Shown in pieces: positions 49,378 through 59,858 of a DNA stretch of 64,000 bases; positions within the stretch are counted from its first letter, which is position 1, and every line of letters begins with the position of its first letter. A program made the position numbers and the translations under genes. Origin of the DNA: CAWUFC02 sp963921335 (GTDB lineage Bacteria; Pseudomonadota; Gammaproteobacteria; Pseudomonadales; Halieaceae). The DNA lies in the NCBI GenBank assembly GCA_963921335.3, contig CAWUFC020000002.1, forward strand, positions 1,116,001-1,180,000, in the 5' to 3' direction. Under the pieces are notes generated by a model. The model was not told the origin of the DNA, made no database searches, and saw only the letters and a program-made list of their open reading frames with translations.

Positions 49378-50759
49378 ATGCAGCGTGTGGAAGCCAATAG
49401 CAGACTGACTCGAATCGGGGCGTTATTCACTCTAGCGGCGATGATTTTTTTCAGTAATACCGCCCTGTCACAGGACCTCTCCGAATCCGCTGTTAACACT
49501 CTCTTGCGGGATGCGCGCCAACTGATTATCGACGGCGAAATGCAGCAAGCCTATGACCTGCTTGCGCCCCACGAGATTCAACTGGCTGGTAATGAGGATT
49601 ATGATTACCTGTTTGGCACTGCCGCGGTCGACTCCGGTAGAGCAGATTTAGCCGTATTCACGCTCGAACGCGTGCTGGAAATCAACCCAGCTTTCGCCGG
49701 AGCCCGGGTAGAACTGGCGCGTGCTTATTATGAGATCGGCAATACCAGCAAGGCTCGCTATCACTTCGAATACCTGCTGGCCCAGAACCCACCCCCCGCT
49801 GTACAACAGGTGATCACGAGCTACCTGCGCAACATTGATCGTATTGCCGGCGATTTTGAGGCCATCCATATTCCTCAGATCGCAGCCGGGTTCGGTTACG
49901 ATACCAATGCCAATGCCTCTACAGGCGATAACCGCTTCCTGTTTTTCTTCCTCGACGATCGCAACATCGAGACCGAGTCTCCTTATTACTACGCTACGAT
50001 AGCCGACTTTTATAGCAGGCCCCTTGGTAAGGATTGGCGGCTAATCGTTAACGGGGCACTCGGTCAACGTAACTTCCCGGACGCCAGCTTTGTGGATGCG
50101 ACCAATCTCAACGCCAATGTAGGTTTCGAGTACAACAGCGGCGACACCAAGGTCTACCCTACATTGCTGGCATCCTACAATTGGCTGGACGGTGAGAAAA
50201 CCTTGGCCGCATTGGGGGCGATTTGCTGGTCAACCACGCAGTCAATGAAGACTGGCGTCTGCTTGTTGGCGGCACCGCTGTCGCACACCGTTATGACGGC
50301 GCACTGAAGATACGCGATGTTGACATCTACGATGTCCGTTTTGGCTTCGAGCATTACCTCAATTCGGCCACCGGAGCTACGATTTCACTGGTCGCTCTTG
50401 CCGGCACTGACGAAGTTAAAGACTCAGAATCAATTTTTGGCAACGATCACTGGCAGGTTCAGCTGGATGGCAGCCGCCTGGTAGCCCGCAATATGTTGCT
50501 GGGGCTCAGCGCCCGTTATCGTGAAGTTGAATATGAAGGCGCTGGCTTTCCCGGCTTGGATGAAAACGGCAATTTGATCGGCGTGGCAAGAGATGACGAC
50601 GAGTTTCGAGCGTCGGCCATCCTCAATTGGTTTGAATGGCCTGGGCCGGGCTGGCGTACCGCCATGGAACTAAAGTACAGCGATGTCGATTCTACGGTAG
50701 ACCTGTACACCTATGATCGCGTAGAAGTGGGGCTTTCCTTCTACCGCTCCTTTCATTAA
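49378..50759 (+). pseudogene. TPR/beta-barrel outer-membrane protein (SLAM/DUF560-like), frameshifted
   Basis: Two overlapping reading frames, 49378-50307 and 50223-50759, together encode one protein of ~460 residues: a signal peptide (to ~residue 31), TPR helices (LERVLEINPAFAGARVELARAYYEIG, given here in part), a linker with NPPPAVQQVITSYL, then an outer-membrane barrel beginning IAAGFGYDTNANA and ending with an aromatic LSFYRSFH. This is the plan of surface lipoprotein assembly modulators, which export partner proteins. The frame breaks at a run of five G (50214-50218); six would restore it. I infer a single-base loss; sequencing error is the alternative. Confidence 0.7.
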
Positions 50760-50771
50760 GAGGACACCAAC

Positions 50772-53027
50772 GTGAGAGCAATGAGCACTAAGTACATTCT
50801 CATCAGTCTGCTGTTGATGACGCCGATGCTGGTGCAAGCCAACGCCGGTCGTGTCCTTTACGCTGCCGGTAAAGTGAGTGTTGAACGCGACGAACTCGTG
50901 ACACTGACTAAGGGAGACATTCTGCAAGAAGGCGATATCATCATCACCGGCCAGCGCTCACGCGCGCAGCTACTTATGATAGATGGTGCCCGTATTTCTA
51001 TCCGTGCAAACTCCCGGCTCGAGGTAGCAGCCTACGCACTAGATCAGCCTAGCGCCGGCAGCATATCGGCCACCGCCGGCGCAGAAGGCGAGGTAAGCCT
51101 GAATTTGCTTAAAGGCGGTTTGCGGACTATTACCGGCGCTATCGGCAAAGCCGATGAAGATGACTAAACCATGCGAACGCCAGTAGCGACACTCGGTATT
51201 CGAGGTACCGACTTCGACACTCAGAGCTGCGCGGGTGACTGTCTCGATGGAGACGGTAATCCATTACCAGATGGCACCTATACACAAACCAACAGCGGCA
51301 CTGTGACCCAGGAATCCGGCGGTCAGCAGACCGAAATTGGCGCGGGGCAGGCAGCCTACAGTGCGAACGCAGAAACACCACCCACGCCGATTGATAATGC
51401 GGCTGACGCTTTCGCTGACCATGACGATGCCAATGAAGAGTCAGAGGAGGAGGAAGAATCCGAAGAAAGTGACGGCGGCGGCTCAGATAGCGGCAGTGAT
51501 GAGGGTGAAGATGCCGGCGATGACAGCGATTCCCAGAGCGATGACGCTGGCGACGAGGGTGACGCTCAGGAGAGTTCAGAGTCCGGTGATTCAGCCGATA
51601 GCGAATCCGGTGATTCCTCCGATTCAGATTCTGGCGACAGCGGGGACTCTGCCTCGGGCGATACGGTGGATACCGGCGCCACTGATACATCCGGCGAGAC
51701 AAGCTCTGACGACTCTGGTTCCGGCAGCGAAGAAGCCAACGATCAGGTTTTCAATGTTCGAACCAACGCAATAGCCCAGCAGGCGAGCTCATCAGAGGCC
51801 AATAACCCCGAAAATGAGCGCAACGTTCCGGAATCCGATCTCGAAGCGCCGGAACTTGAGACCCAAGCCTCTACAACAGAAGACTCCACCGAGGAAGCTA
51901 CCCTCGCACTGGATGGCAGCAGCGCCGAGGAACTGGCCGAGGAAGTTGAAGAGCAGCAACAACCGGAAGAACCCTCGACGCCTGAAGAGCCTGCACAACC
52001 CGAGGAGCCAACCACACCAGAGGAACCCACGGAACCAGAAGAACCCACTGAGCCAGAGGAGCCTACGGAGCCGGAGGAACCAGTAACACCTGAGGAACCT
52101 ACAGAACCTGAAGAACCTACTCAGCCAGAGGAACCAACCACTCCGGAGGAGCCTGCGGAACCGGAAGAGCCAACCGATAGTGAAGAACCGACGGATGGTG
52201 AGGAGCCCACCGATGGTGAAGGCGATGGCTCGACTGATGGTGAAGGCGATGGTTCCGGCGGTGGCGGCGCGCCACCGGTGGTTGTGGTGCCTACAACCAC
52301 TTATGGAAGTCTGGCCTATGCCAACGACGGTTTCGTCTTTGTGGAGCAGGATACCGGAAGCTCGATCACTGACGATTCCAGCACTCAGGGCTTGCAGGGC
52401 TTCACAGCACCGATTCGCTTCAGTGACGACGCGAGCAACCCGGTGGCCAAGACCACATCCACAACAGAGCACGATGTGGATACTTCCTCCAGCTACAACC
52501 TGCAGTGGGGCCGCTGGGGTGCGGAGTTCTATGATGGCCAGGAAAACAAGCCACTCTCGGTGAGCCCAGGCGATGGTCTTAGCTTCTTTCATTGGATCAG
52601 GGAAACCGCGTTGCGCACCAGCACGACCCCCACATTGCCCACAACAGGTTCGGCCAGCTATAGCTATCACAACGGCACCCTACCCACCGATGACCAGGGC
52701 TATGTTGGCAGCGTAGGCAGCATGAGTATGTCGGCAAACTTTGACAACATGACTGTGAACACTAGCATTGATGTCAACGTTAACGGCAACAACTTTAACG
52801 GCACCGGCAGCGGCAGAATCTTGAATCCAGAGTTCAATGGCACACTGAATGTGAACGGAGGCACAGGTGATGGTGCCTTCACTGGCTTCTTTACCAATTT
52901 CGGAGACGGCCCGAATGGCGCTCCCGGCGCAGCGGGTATGAGTTATTTCATGAGAAATTCTGCAGGACGCACTGTTAGTGGTGCCGCGGCTCTGGAGGCT
53001 ATAACGCCAACGCCGCCACCAGAATAG
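50772..53027 (+). pseudogene. FecR-domain protein with TbpB-like C-terminal region, in-frame stop
   Basis: Two frames in the same phase, 50772-51167 and 51171-53027, are split by a single TAA at 51165-51167. The first part has a signal peptide (cleaved near VQA-NA) and a FecR domain (AAGKVSVER to LLKGGLRTITG); the motif that should follow, MRTPVATLGIRGTDF, is just past the stop, where relatives carry tyrosine. Next come an acidic Ser/Asp/Glu stretch (~51415-51720), a Pro-Glu repeat stalk, and a beta-rich C-terminus (GAFTGFFTNFGDG, GAAGMSYF) like TbpB barrel domains. Probably a surface or secreted partner of the upstream barrel protein, now inactivated. Confidence 0.68.
51960..52200 (+). repeat. 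Pro-Glu (EPEEPT) tandem repeat tract
   Basis: About 13 degenerate copies of a six-residue unit, EEPTEP, in 18-bp steps, followed by DGEEPTDGEG units to ~52250. Synonymous codons vary between copies, so the tract is selected at the protein level and is not a simple recent DNA expansion. It would form a rigid, negatively charged stalk. Confidence 0.75.
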
Positions 53028-53305
53028 TTCACATGTAAACAGCGAGAGCTGAGGGGGTGGGCTTAGGCCTGCCTTGTACTCCGGCACGATCAGCCACCCA
53101 CCGACCGGTCGTGCCCTGGCAACTCACTTTCCTGCCGACAAAGCTCGGCACGTGCCCACGCTGGCGCCATCCACATTTTTAGCCATCACTAATACTATTG
53201 GTGCAGCCCTCATCAGTCAGGGCCCCTGCAACGCTATGGCTGCAAGTCGAAGCGGCCTGATTCTATCTTCCATTCAAAAAACTCTTACCGCGCAGGAGAG
53301 GGCCT
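53028..53305. other. Intergenic region before the RTX gene
   Basis: 278 bases without a credible gene. GGCACGA (53085-53091) pairs with TCGTGCC (53111-53117) to form a hairpin with no T-tract. A frame open from 53074 has no ribosome site or recognisable sequence. Confidence 0.4.
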
Positions 53306-56300
53306 ATGGTCGCCTCAATTGATACAGGTGTTGTCAGCGTCAATCAAAGCAGAAGAACGCTGACAACACACTTCCGTGAGGAGCTATTTGAAGACGACGT
53401 ATTCGCCATCAACAGTGGCGAAGTCGTTATGAGCGGAGGATTTGCCACCAGCCTCGCATTGGCCCTGTCGAGCAATGAAAACTTGCGTATCGACATAGGA
53501 CCCAGCGCTACTCTGGAATTGCAGGTAGACGGTGACGACCTATTAAACCTTGGCGCTGCGTTACAGCTGTAAGGCATTTCCCTGGCTGAATTTTTTCCCG
53601 GAGGGGGAAATGTCAAAGTGATTCTGGATGAACAGGATCCCTCCAAGCTGGCTCAGATCGCCGAGACAGACAGCGAACTGGTGAACGTCGCTACGCCTTT
53701 AATTCCAGAGGGTGGTACGTTCAACCTCGTTATCAACCAATTTGACAGCAGCCTGGACTACAGCAATTTCAGCAGTATCGTGCTGATCGGCAATAATGAC
53801 GATCTAGAGTTCTTCACTGGCCCTGACAGCAATGCATCTTCTCAGGTGCTAGACCTGGTCACCGAATGGGTAATGACCTCCGGCAAACTCAAGTTGTCCG
53901 TTGCTGAATTTCTGGCCCTGGGCATCAATATCAAACTGGAGGGGACAGATGCGGAAGACGCAAAACTAGAAATCTACGGCGATTTCGCCGAGATCAATAA
54001 CACCGCTTTACCGATTGCACTGTCCAACTTTGTGACCGAGGGCAGTTATGGAATCGTCGACATTGAGGTTGAAGACGATGCCACGACCATCACCGCAAAC
54101 TCAGTCGCCAACAGCGGCATTCTCGGCAGCACCATTTATGGCTATCAAGCATCCTATACCCACGCTGTAAACACTATCGACGACAATGTCACCCTGTTCT
54201 CCGGTGCGGATGACTGGATCGATATCTACTTCTTCGATGATCTCACGGCTCCTAGCAACATATTCAGTTTGGGTAATGTCGCTGGCAATATTTTTGAGCC
54301 TGGCGCTGACGCCATCGACGTGAGCAGCGCAACCGGCATCTATACCTACGAACCGGAAACTCCTATAAGCCAGGATTTCAGCTTTATCTCCAGCGGCGCT
54401 GTGCTGGGCGGCAATACCAACCCTTCGGTGAATGGCAATGCGCGGGTGGATATCCAAATATACGACTCCACCAGTTCCCAGATTGATTTTGATGGCCTGC
54501 TTACTTTTGACAGCTACGGCTATGATGGCATCGCAGAGTTTTCCGTGCTGACACCCAACAGCATCGCCACAGAGCTCGACGTCTACGATTTTTATGGGAT
54601 ACCGGCGCAGGATGAAATCAGCTGGGATGACTACCTAAATACCAGCCGCATTCCAGATTCGGAGCTGTTTCGGTTTGATTCGGTGAAGCTTTTTGGCCCC
54701 GCCAATGAACTTCATCAAATTTGGTTGGACCAGCAAGAAGGCACGGCCAGTGATCGAGATGCCTTTGTGCTGGAGCGTGACGCTGAACCGGGTGATTTTT
54801 TTGAGGGCACTGCAGCCAACGACACGCGCAGCGGCAGTAGCTATGACGATCTGTTTTACGGCTTTGACGGCGGCGACACCTTGTTCGGCGACAATGGCGA
54901 TGACATTTTAATCGGCGGCTGGGGCGATGACCTGCTCAGCGGCGGAGACGGCAACGATTTGATCTCAGGCAACTGGGATGGCATTGCCATTCCCGGCAGC
55001 AGCACCGATAGCGACACCATAGACGGCGGCGAAGGCGATGACGAGCTCGACGGCGAGCACGGCGATGACAGCGTTTCGGGGGTGGCGGTAATGATGACAT
55101 TTACGGCGGGGCCGGCGCAGACACATTGCGCGGCGGACTGGGTAATGACTGGGTTTATGGTCAAGCCGGCACGGATGAAATACACGGTGAGAATGGCAAC
55201 GACTACCTCTTTGGCGATTACAACTCAGCGAGTGCTAGCGCAGTCGACGGTGGCGCAGACACTTTGTTCGGCGGTGATGGTGACGACTATCTCTATGGCA
55301 AATTTGATCACGACGTCCTATATGGCGACTTAGGTCGGGACTACCTATATGGCGGTGACGGCAACGATTCCTTGGCAGGCGGCATAGGAGACGACTACTT
55401 ATACGGAGAATTTGGAGACGACAATCTAAATGGCGATGCCGGCTTTGACTACCTCTATGGTGGAGAGGGCAACGACACGCTTGAGGGAGGCAGCGACGAC
55501 GACTATCTATACGGCGAATACGGTGATGACTCGCTGGATGGTGGAGAAGGCCTTGATCAGCTTTACGGCGAGTATGGCGATGACACTCTAAGCGGCGGAG
55601 CCGGCAGCGACGATCTCTATGGCAGTGATGGCAACGACAGCCTTGATGGAGAAGGTGGCAATGACGATCTCTACGGCGGTGAGGGTAACGATAGCCTGCT
55701 GGGAGGAGAGGGTGAGGATGATTTATATGGCAGCTATGGCGATGACACATTAAGTGGTGGCGCCGGAGCTGACGACCTAAGCGGTGGCAGTGACAACGAT
55801 CTACTGGAGGGTGATGGCGGTGACGATGATCTATATGGATCAGACGGGATGGACACACTTAGCGGCGGTGCTGGCAATGACATGCTTGAGGGTGGCGACG
55901 ATAACGACACCCTGATGGGCGGTAATGATGACGACTTTCTCTCTGGCAAGTACGACGACGACGTGCTTTTCGGTGACGCCGGCAACGACCAACTGGATGG
56001 CGGCCAGGGAAACGACACACTCACCGGCGGCCTCGGCGAAGATATTTTTACATTTACATACCGCGACGGCTCGGAAACCGATGTTATTACTGACTTTAAC
56101 GGCACTGAGGATCAGGTTAGCATCGCCGCCAGCTATCTGGCAGATTTTTCCAGCTCACCGGGAGAACGGTCTCCGCTTTTCGTCGACTGGACACTGACTG
56201 AGGAAGCGACTTCTTCCGGCGCTTATCTGTTTGTACTAAACGCCAGCAATGTCGACGCGGAGCTAGTCGCGATAAACCACGCAACGCCAGAAGCGGCACC

Positions 56301-56799
56301 CAGCTTGGTTGGTGCTGGGCCACTAACAGTAGCCAATTTCACCAGAATCGACTTCGAACAAACCCTGCCAATCATCAACAACACACTCGCAACCAGGGCC
56401 GGCGGTACCAAGCTGGAGTTGAGGTACAAATCTGTCTTCAGGGATTTTCTGACCGGCCTATTCGCACCCACGCGAATGTCGATTGAGACCCGTACGTATT
56501 CCGAAGGTACTTACTACATTGTTAATCGAACAACTACGGCAAGGTTTATTGCTTTTGCCCTGGTGAATAACACCGGTGGAACAGACACGCGCTTATTAAT
56601 GGCCCACATCGTCAACGGGAACGATGGTTTTTTCACCGGCACCGACGAAGACGGGATTATTGAAGGCTCCCGCAATCAAATTACCATTGGTGAAATCAAA
56701 ACGATCACGACGATTGCAAAAATGCCCGGAGCCGGCAGTGGACTGGCTGGCAACCTCTTTTACAGCACTGGCATCTTCGGAGAAATAGTATTGCTATAA
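53306..56799 (+). pseudogene. Large RTX (hemolysin-type calcium-binding) repeat protein, stop plus frameshift
   Basis: Frames 53306-53572, 53618-55333 and 55126-56799 add up to one protein of ~1160 residues. The first two share a phase and are split by TAA at 53570-53572, with coding-like GISLAEFF beyond it. The second breaks at five G (55078-55082), where six would join DDSVSG to GGGNDDIYGG. The N-terminal half is a beta-rich domain; nonapeptide calcium repeats (GGxGxDxLx) fill ~54860-56040; a ~250-residue C-terminal domain ends FGEIVLL. Such proteins leave by type I secretion, though no HlyB/HlyD/TolC genes are present. AGGAGAGG precedes the ATG. Confidence 0.75.
55230..56040 (+). repeat. 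RTX nonapeptide repeats with an 18-residue higher-order period
   Basis: About 28 consecutive nonapeptides bind calcium in a beta-roll. Units alternate between DDYLYGEYG-like and NDSLDGGEG-like forms over much of the tract, giving a 54-bp super-repeat. The aromatic YLYG variant at one face is unusual compared with the common TLxGG. Confidence 0.75.
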
Positions 56800-56812
56800 A
56801 CCGCTGAGCGAT

Positions 56813-57488
56813 TTAACCCGGCTCCATCCACATGCGCAGCAATCGGGCCTGTGCGTGCTTAAGACGCAGACGATCTTCACGTGTCAGTGCGTTGGTCTGC
56901 TCCAACGCTCGCAGTGTGCGATTTAAATCCATCAGGATATCCCTCTGAGCTGAATCTCGAACGCTGCTTTCAATCCATGTGATCGCGACCAGCCTTGAAC
57001 CGCGGGTAATCTCAGTGACCTCGTGAATATAACTACCAGGGTAAAGCAAGACATCGCCCTGCCCCCCTTGAATTGATGCACGCCACTCTCGGTCTCTATC
57101 ACCAATTCGCCGCCATCAAATTCGGATGCGTCATTCAGACAGATTGTCAGTGACAAATCAGTGCGCAATTTGCCATTGCGTGCCGGCATCGTCACCGCGT
57201 CCAAGTGCGGCCGGTAGTACATGCCAACATCGTAGCGACTAAAACGAGGCGGCAAGATCTGGCGCATCTGTGAAGCCTGCAAAAACTCTCGTTCAGAGGT
57301 CAAACACTGTAGAAGTTGCTGGGATAAAGCTCCACTAGATTCATTACGCGGTAATTGCAAGTTGTTTTTAAATCAGGTTCGTTGGAACTAGCTGTGACAT
57401 TGCCATCTACAAAATTCTCTTCTGCAAGCTGCGCCAGGATCTGATCGCACAACTGAACAGGTATCATTTTTTTGAAATGGTAAATCAT
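56813..57488 (-). pseudogene. PKHD-type 2-oxoglutarate/Fe(II) hydroxylase, two frameshifts
   Basis: Three frames (57488-57300, 57360-56932, 57049-56813) rebuild a ~225-residue YbiX/PiuC-type dioxygenase: N-terminal MIYHFKKMIPVQLCDQI, iron ligands in YRPHLDAV (HxD) and GSYIHEV, and the 2-oxoglutarate arginine in RGSRLVAITW. The first break is at five A on the coding strand (57365-57369); six would restore KNNLQLPRNE, the usual family sequence. The second is at six G (57062-57067); seven would restore GGQGDVLLYPGSY. Such enzymes accompany siderophore receptors; no receptor is here. Divergent from the cyclase. Confidence 0.75.
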
Positions 57489-57549
57489 ACCCGGACTTTA
57501 GCACGCCCCAATCAGTACAAACACTCGACGCGATGCTAGTATTTACAAC

Positions 57550-59622
57550 ATGAAGAAGCACTGGTTTCACTTGGGTGCGGGCGCCCTGTTGTTTCTGCTT
57601 ATGGCGTTGCACGCCAGCCGTCAGCTGCCCATGCCTCTGATAGAGGAAGTGGAGGAATATGTCTACGACGCTCGCTTGCGCTATACCATGCCCAACACCG
57701 TGGATGATCGTATCGTGGTCATTGACCTGGACGAACGCAGTTTGGGTGAACAAGGACACTGGCCATGGACTCGAGATAAGCTGGCAGACCTGGTCAACAT
57801 ATTGTTTGATGAGTACTACGTACGAGTCTTCGCGTTCGACGTTCTATTCGCCGAGACTGATGAAGCCTCTGCGATTTCGGTAATTGATCAGCTGCGCAAC
57901 CACGCCAACGCTGACAGCCTATCGGTAGATTGGGACGAGCTGGAGTACCAGTGGCAGACGGATAGTCAGTTCGCGGAAGCTGTCATCGCCCGTGACGTCA
58001 TCATGGGTTTTGTGTTCAAGCAGTTTGTGCCTGAGGACGAACCTGCCACATCTGGCACTCTGCCAATCCCTACAATTTTCAGAGAGCAGCTCGAAGCCGA
58101 AAGCATTGATATTCCTTTTTACGAGGCCAAAGGCTATGTGGGCGCCTTTGATGAACTACAGAATGCCACTGAGTTCGGCGCCTTTTTCTCTTACCCTCGC
58201 CTGGACGATGTAACCCGCATTAGCCCGCTTTTGCAGGAATACGACGGCAATATCTATGAATCCTTGGGCCTGGCTATGGCGAGGCTTTACCTGGGAAATC
58301 CGCCGATTGTTTTTGAATTTGCAGAAGGTACCACTAAAAAAACTGGCCTCAACCTGGAGGCACTGCGCGTTGGGGACAGGCGCATTCCTGTTGACGAAAA
58401 AACGCAGGCCTATATCCCAGGCAGGGGCGTGCAAGGCAGTTTCCCCTACGTGTCGGCTACCGACGTATTAAACCGCAGAGTGAGCCTGGAACGACTGGAA
58501 GACAAGCTGGTTATGCTGGGTACCAGTGCCGCCGGCCTTCTGGACCTTAGGGCCACACCGGTTGGGGAAGCCTATATTGGCGCAGAAGTGCATGCCAATA
58601 TCGCGTCCGCTATTCTCGACGAACGTTTCATGAGCAGCCCGCCTTATGCCCTGGGCATTGAACTACTGCAACTGCTCACCAATGTGTTGCTACTGGCTGT
58701 GCTGATACCGCTGCTCTCGGCGGCATGGGCGGCCATAGCCATTCTGGCCATGTTGGTTGTCAACGTAGCTCTGAACTTTTACTTCTGGAACGCGCAGCAG
58801 CTTATTTTGCCATTGGCATCGAACCTTATTCTTATAGGGTTTATGGCCTTCTTACAGATCAGCTTCGACTACTTTATCGAGAGTAGACGCAAGGAGCGCC
58901 TTGGACGCCTGTTCGGCCAATACATACCCGTAGAACTGGTTGAAGAAATTGATGCTTCAGGGGAGGAGCTGAGCCTGGAGGGCGAGAACCGGGAGATGTC
59001 AGTGTTGTTCTCGGACGTACGTGGTTTCACCACTATCTCCGAAGGCTTAGACCCAATCGTTCTAACCCAATTGATGAACGAGTTTCTCACACCAATCACA
59101 CGCATCATTCACGACAGCCGTGGCACCATAGACAAATATATGGGTGATGCCGTCATGGCCTTTTGGGGCGCCCCGCTGCGGGATGAAAACCACGCCACCA
59201 ACGCAGTCGACGCTGCGCTGGAAATGATTGAAGAAATGAAAATCGTGACAGAGGAGTTCGCCGCCAAAGATTGGCCGCCGATTAAAGTCGGTATCGGTAT
59301 CGCGTCCGGGCCAATGAACGTGGGCAATATGGGCTCTACCTTCCGCATGGCCTACACGGTGATGGGCGACACCGTTAATCTCGGTTCGCGGCTGGAGGGT
59401 ATGACTAAGATGTATGGTGCCAATCTCATTGTCTCTGAGGAAACCCATGCCATGATCAGTGGCTATACAACTCGAGAACTGGATACCCTGCGAGTAAAAG
59501 GCAAGCTGCAACCGATTACCATCTTTGAGCCGGTATGCCGCGAGGAAGATGCCAGCCAGGAACTGGTGGCCGAGATCGACCAGTTTCACGTGGGACTGGC
59601 ACACTATCGCAAGCAGGAATGA
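57550..59622 (+). CDS. CHASE2-domain adenylate/guanylate cyclase, C-terminal tail cut by a stop codon
   Basis: A 690-residue class III cyclase: an N-terminal membrane helix (~7-23), an extracellular CHASE2 sensor (~30-360), three membrane helices (~370-440), and a cyclase domain (~480-660) with metal aspartates in LFSDVRGFT and KYMGDAVMAFWG and the transition-state region MGDTVNLGSRLEG. It would make cAMP in response to an envelope signal. TGA at 59620-59622 stands where relatives have tryptophan (QEW); the frame stays open to 59766 and encodes a typical tail ending DWDGVFVATTK. Catalytic parts are whole, so activity may remain. CHASE2 cyclases often neighbour FecR proteins. Confidence 0.88.
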   Translation: MKKHWFHLGAGALLFLLMALHASRQLPMPLIEEVEEYVYDARLRYTMPNTVDDRIVVIDLDERSLGEQGHWPWTRDKLADLVNILFDEYYVRVFAFDVLFAETDEASAISVIDQLRNHANADSLSVDWDELEYQWQTDSQFAEAVIARDVIMGFVFKQFVPEDEPATSGTLPIPTIFREQLEAESIDIPFYEAKGYVGAFDELQNATEFGAFFSYPRLDDVTRISPLLQEYDGNIYESLGLAMARLYLGNPPIVFEFAEGTTKKTGLNLEALRVGDRRIPVDEKTQAYIPGRGVQGSFPYVSATDVLNRRVSLERLEDKLVMLGTSAAGLLDLRATPVGEAYIGAEVHANIASAILDERFMSSPPYALGIELLQLLTNVLLLAVLIPLLSAAWAAIAILAMLVVNVALNFYFWNAQQLILPLASNLILIGFMAFLQISFDYFIESRRKERLGRLFGQYIPVELVEEIDASGEELSLEGENREMSVLFSDVRGFTTISEGLDPIVLTQLMNEFLTPITRIIHDSRGTIDKYMGDAVMAFWGAPLRDENHATNAVDAALEMIEEMKIVTEEFAAKDWPPIKVGIGIASGPMNVGNMGSTFRMAYTVMGDTVNLGSRLEGMTKMYGANLIVSEETHAMISGYTTRELDTLRVKGKLQPITIFEPVCREEDASQELVAEIDQFHVGLAHYRKQE

Positions 59623-59766
59623 CATGACGCCCAAACCGTGTTTGAATCCTTGCAAGCGGCCAACCCCGGTGTGTTATACGAGCTTTACCTGGAGCGGGTG
59701 GCAGCGTTCATCGCCGACCCTCCAGGAGACGATTGGGACGGTGTATTTGTGGCCACCACTAAATAA
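59623..59766 (+). pseudogene. Severed C-terminal tail of the CHASE2 cyclase
   Basis: The 47 codons after the TGA, in the same phase, read HDAQTVFESLQAANPG and end DPPGDDWDGVFVATTK before a TAA. The composition and the closing motif match the usual cyclase C-terminus, so this is former coding sequence rather than a new gene. Confidence 0.65.
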
Positions 59767-59858
59767 ATCAGCCCAATAATCCGTCGATCACGATTCCAGA
59801 CAGGGCAGCGCTAACAAGCAAGCGTGGTTATCCCTTAAAGTGAACCCTGAACATCACC

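Noticed and set aside
50205..50230. Programmed ribosomal frameshift in the barrel protein
   Set aside because: There is no classical slippery heptamer and no following pseudoknot is evident; neighbours carry plain stop mutations, so decay is simpler.
51960..52200. Possible CRISPR array
   Set aside because: The 18-bp periodicity encodes EEPTEP in frame with no unique spacers and no cas genes.
51792..52670. 292-residue minus-strand frame rich in Phe, Arg and Leu
   Set aside because: It is the antisense of the Pro-Glu repeat tract of the FecR protein, which explains its repetitive look.
53074..53322. 82-residue frame before the RTX gene
   Set aside because: No ribosome site, no recognisable sequence, and it runs into the RTX start.
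55230..56040. Possible recent satellite or minisatellite
   Set aside because: The repeat is at protein level (RTX nonapeptides) with many synonymous differences.
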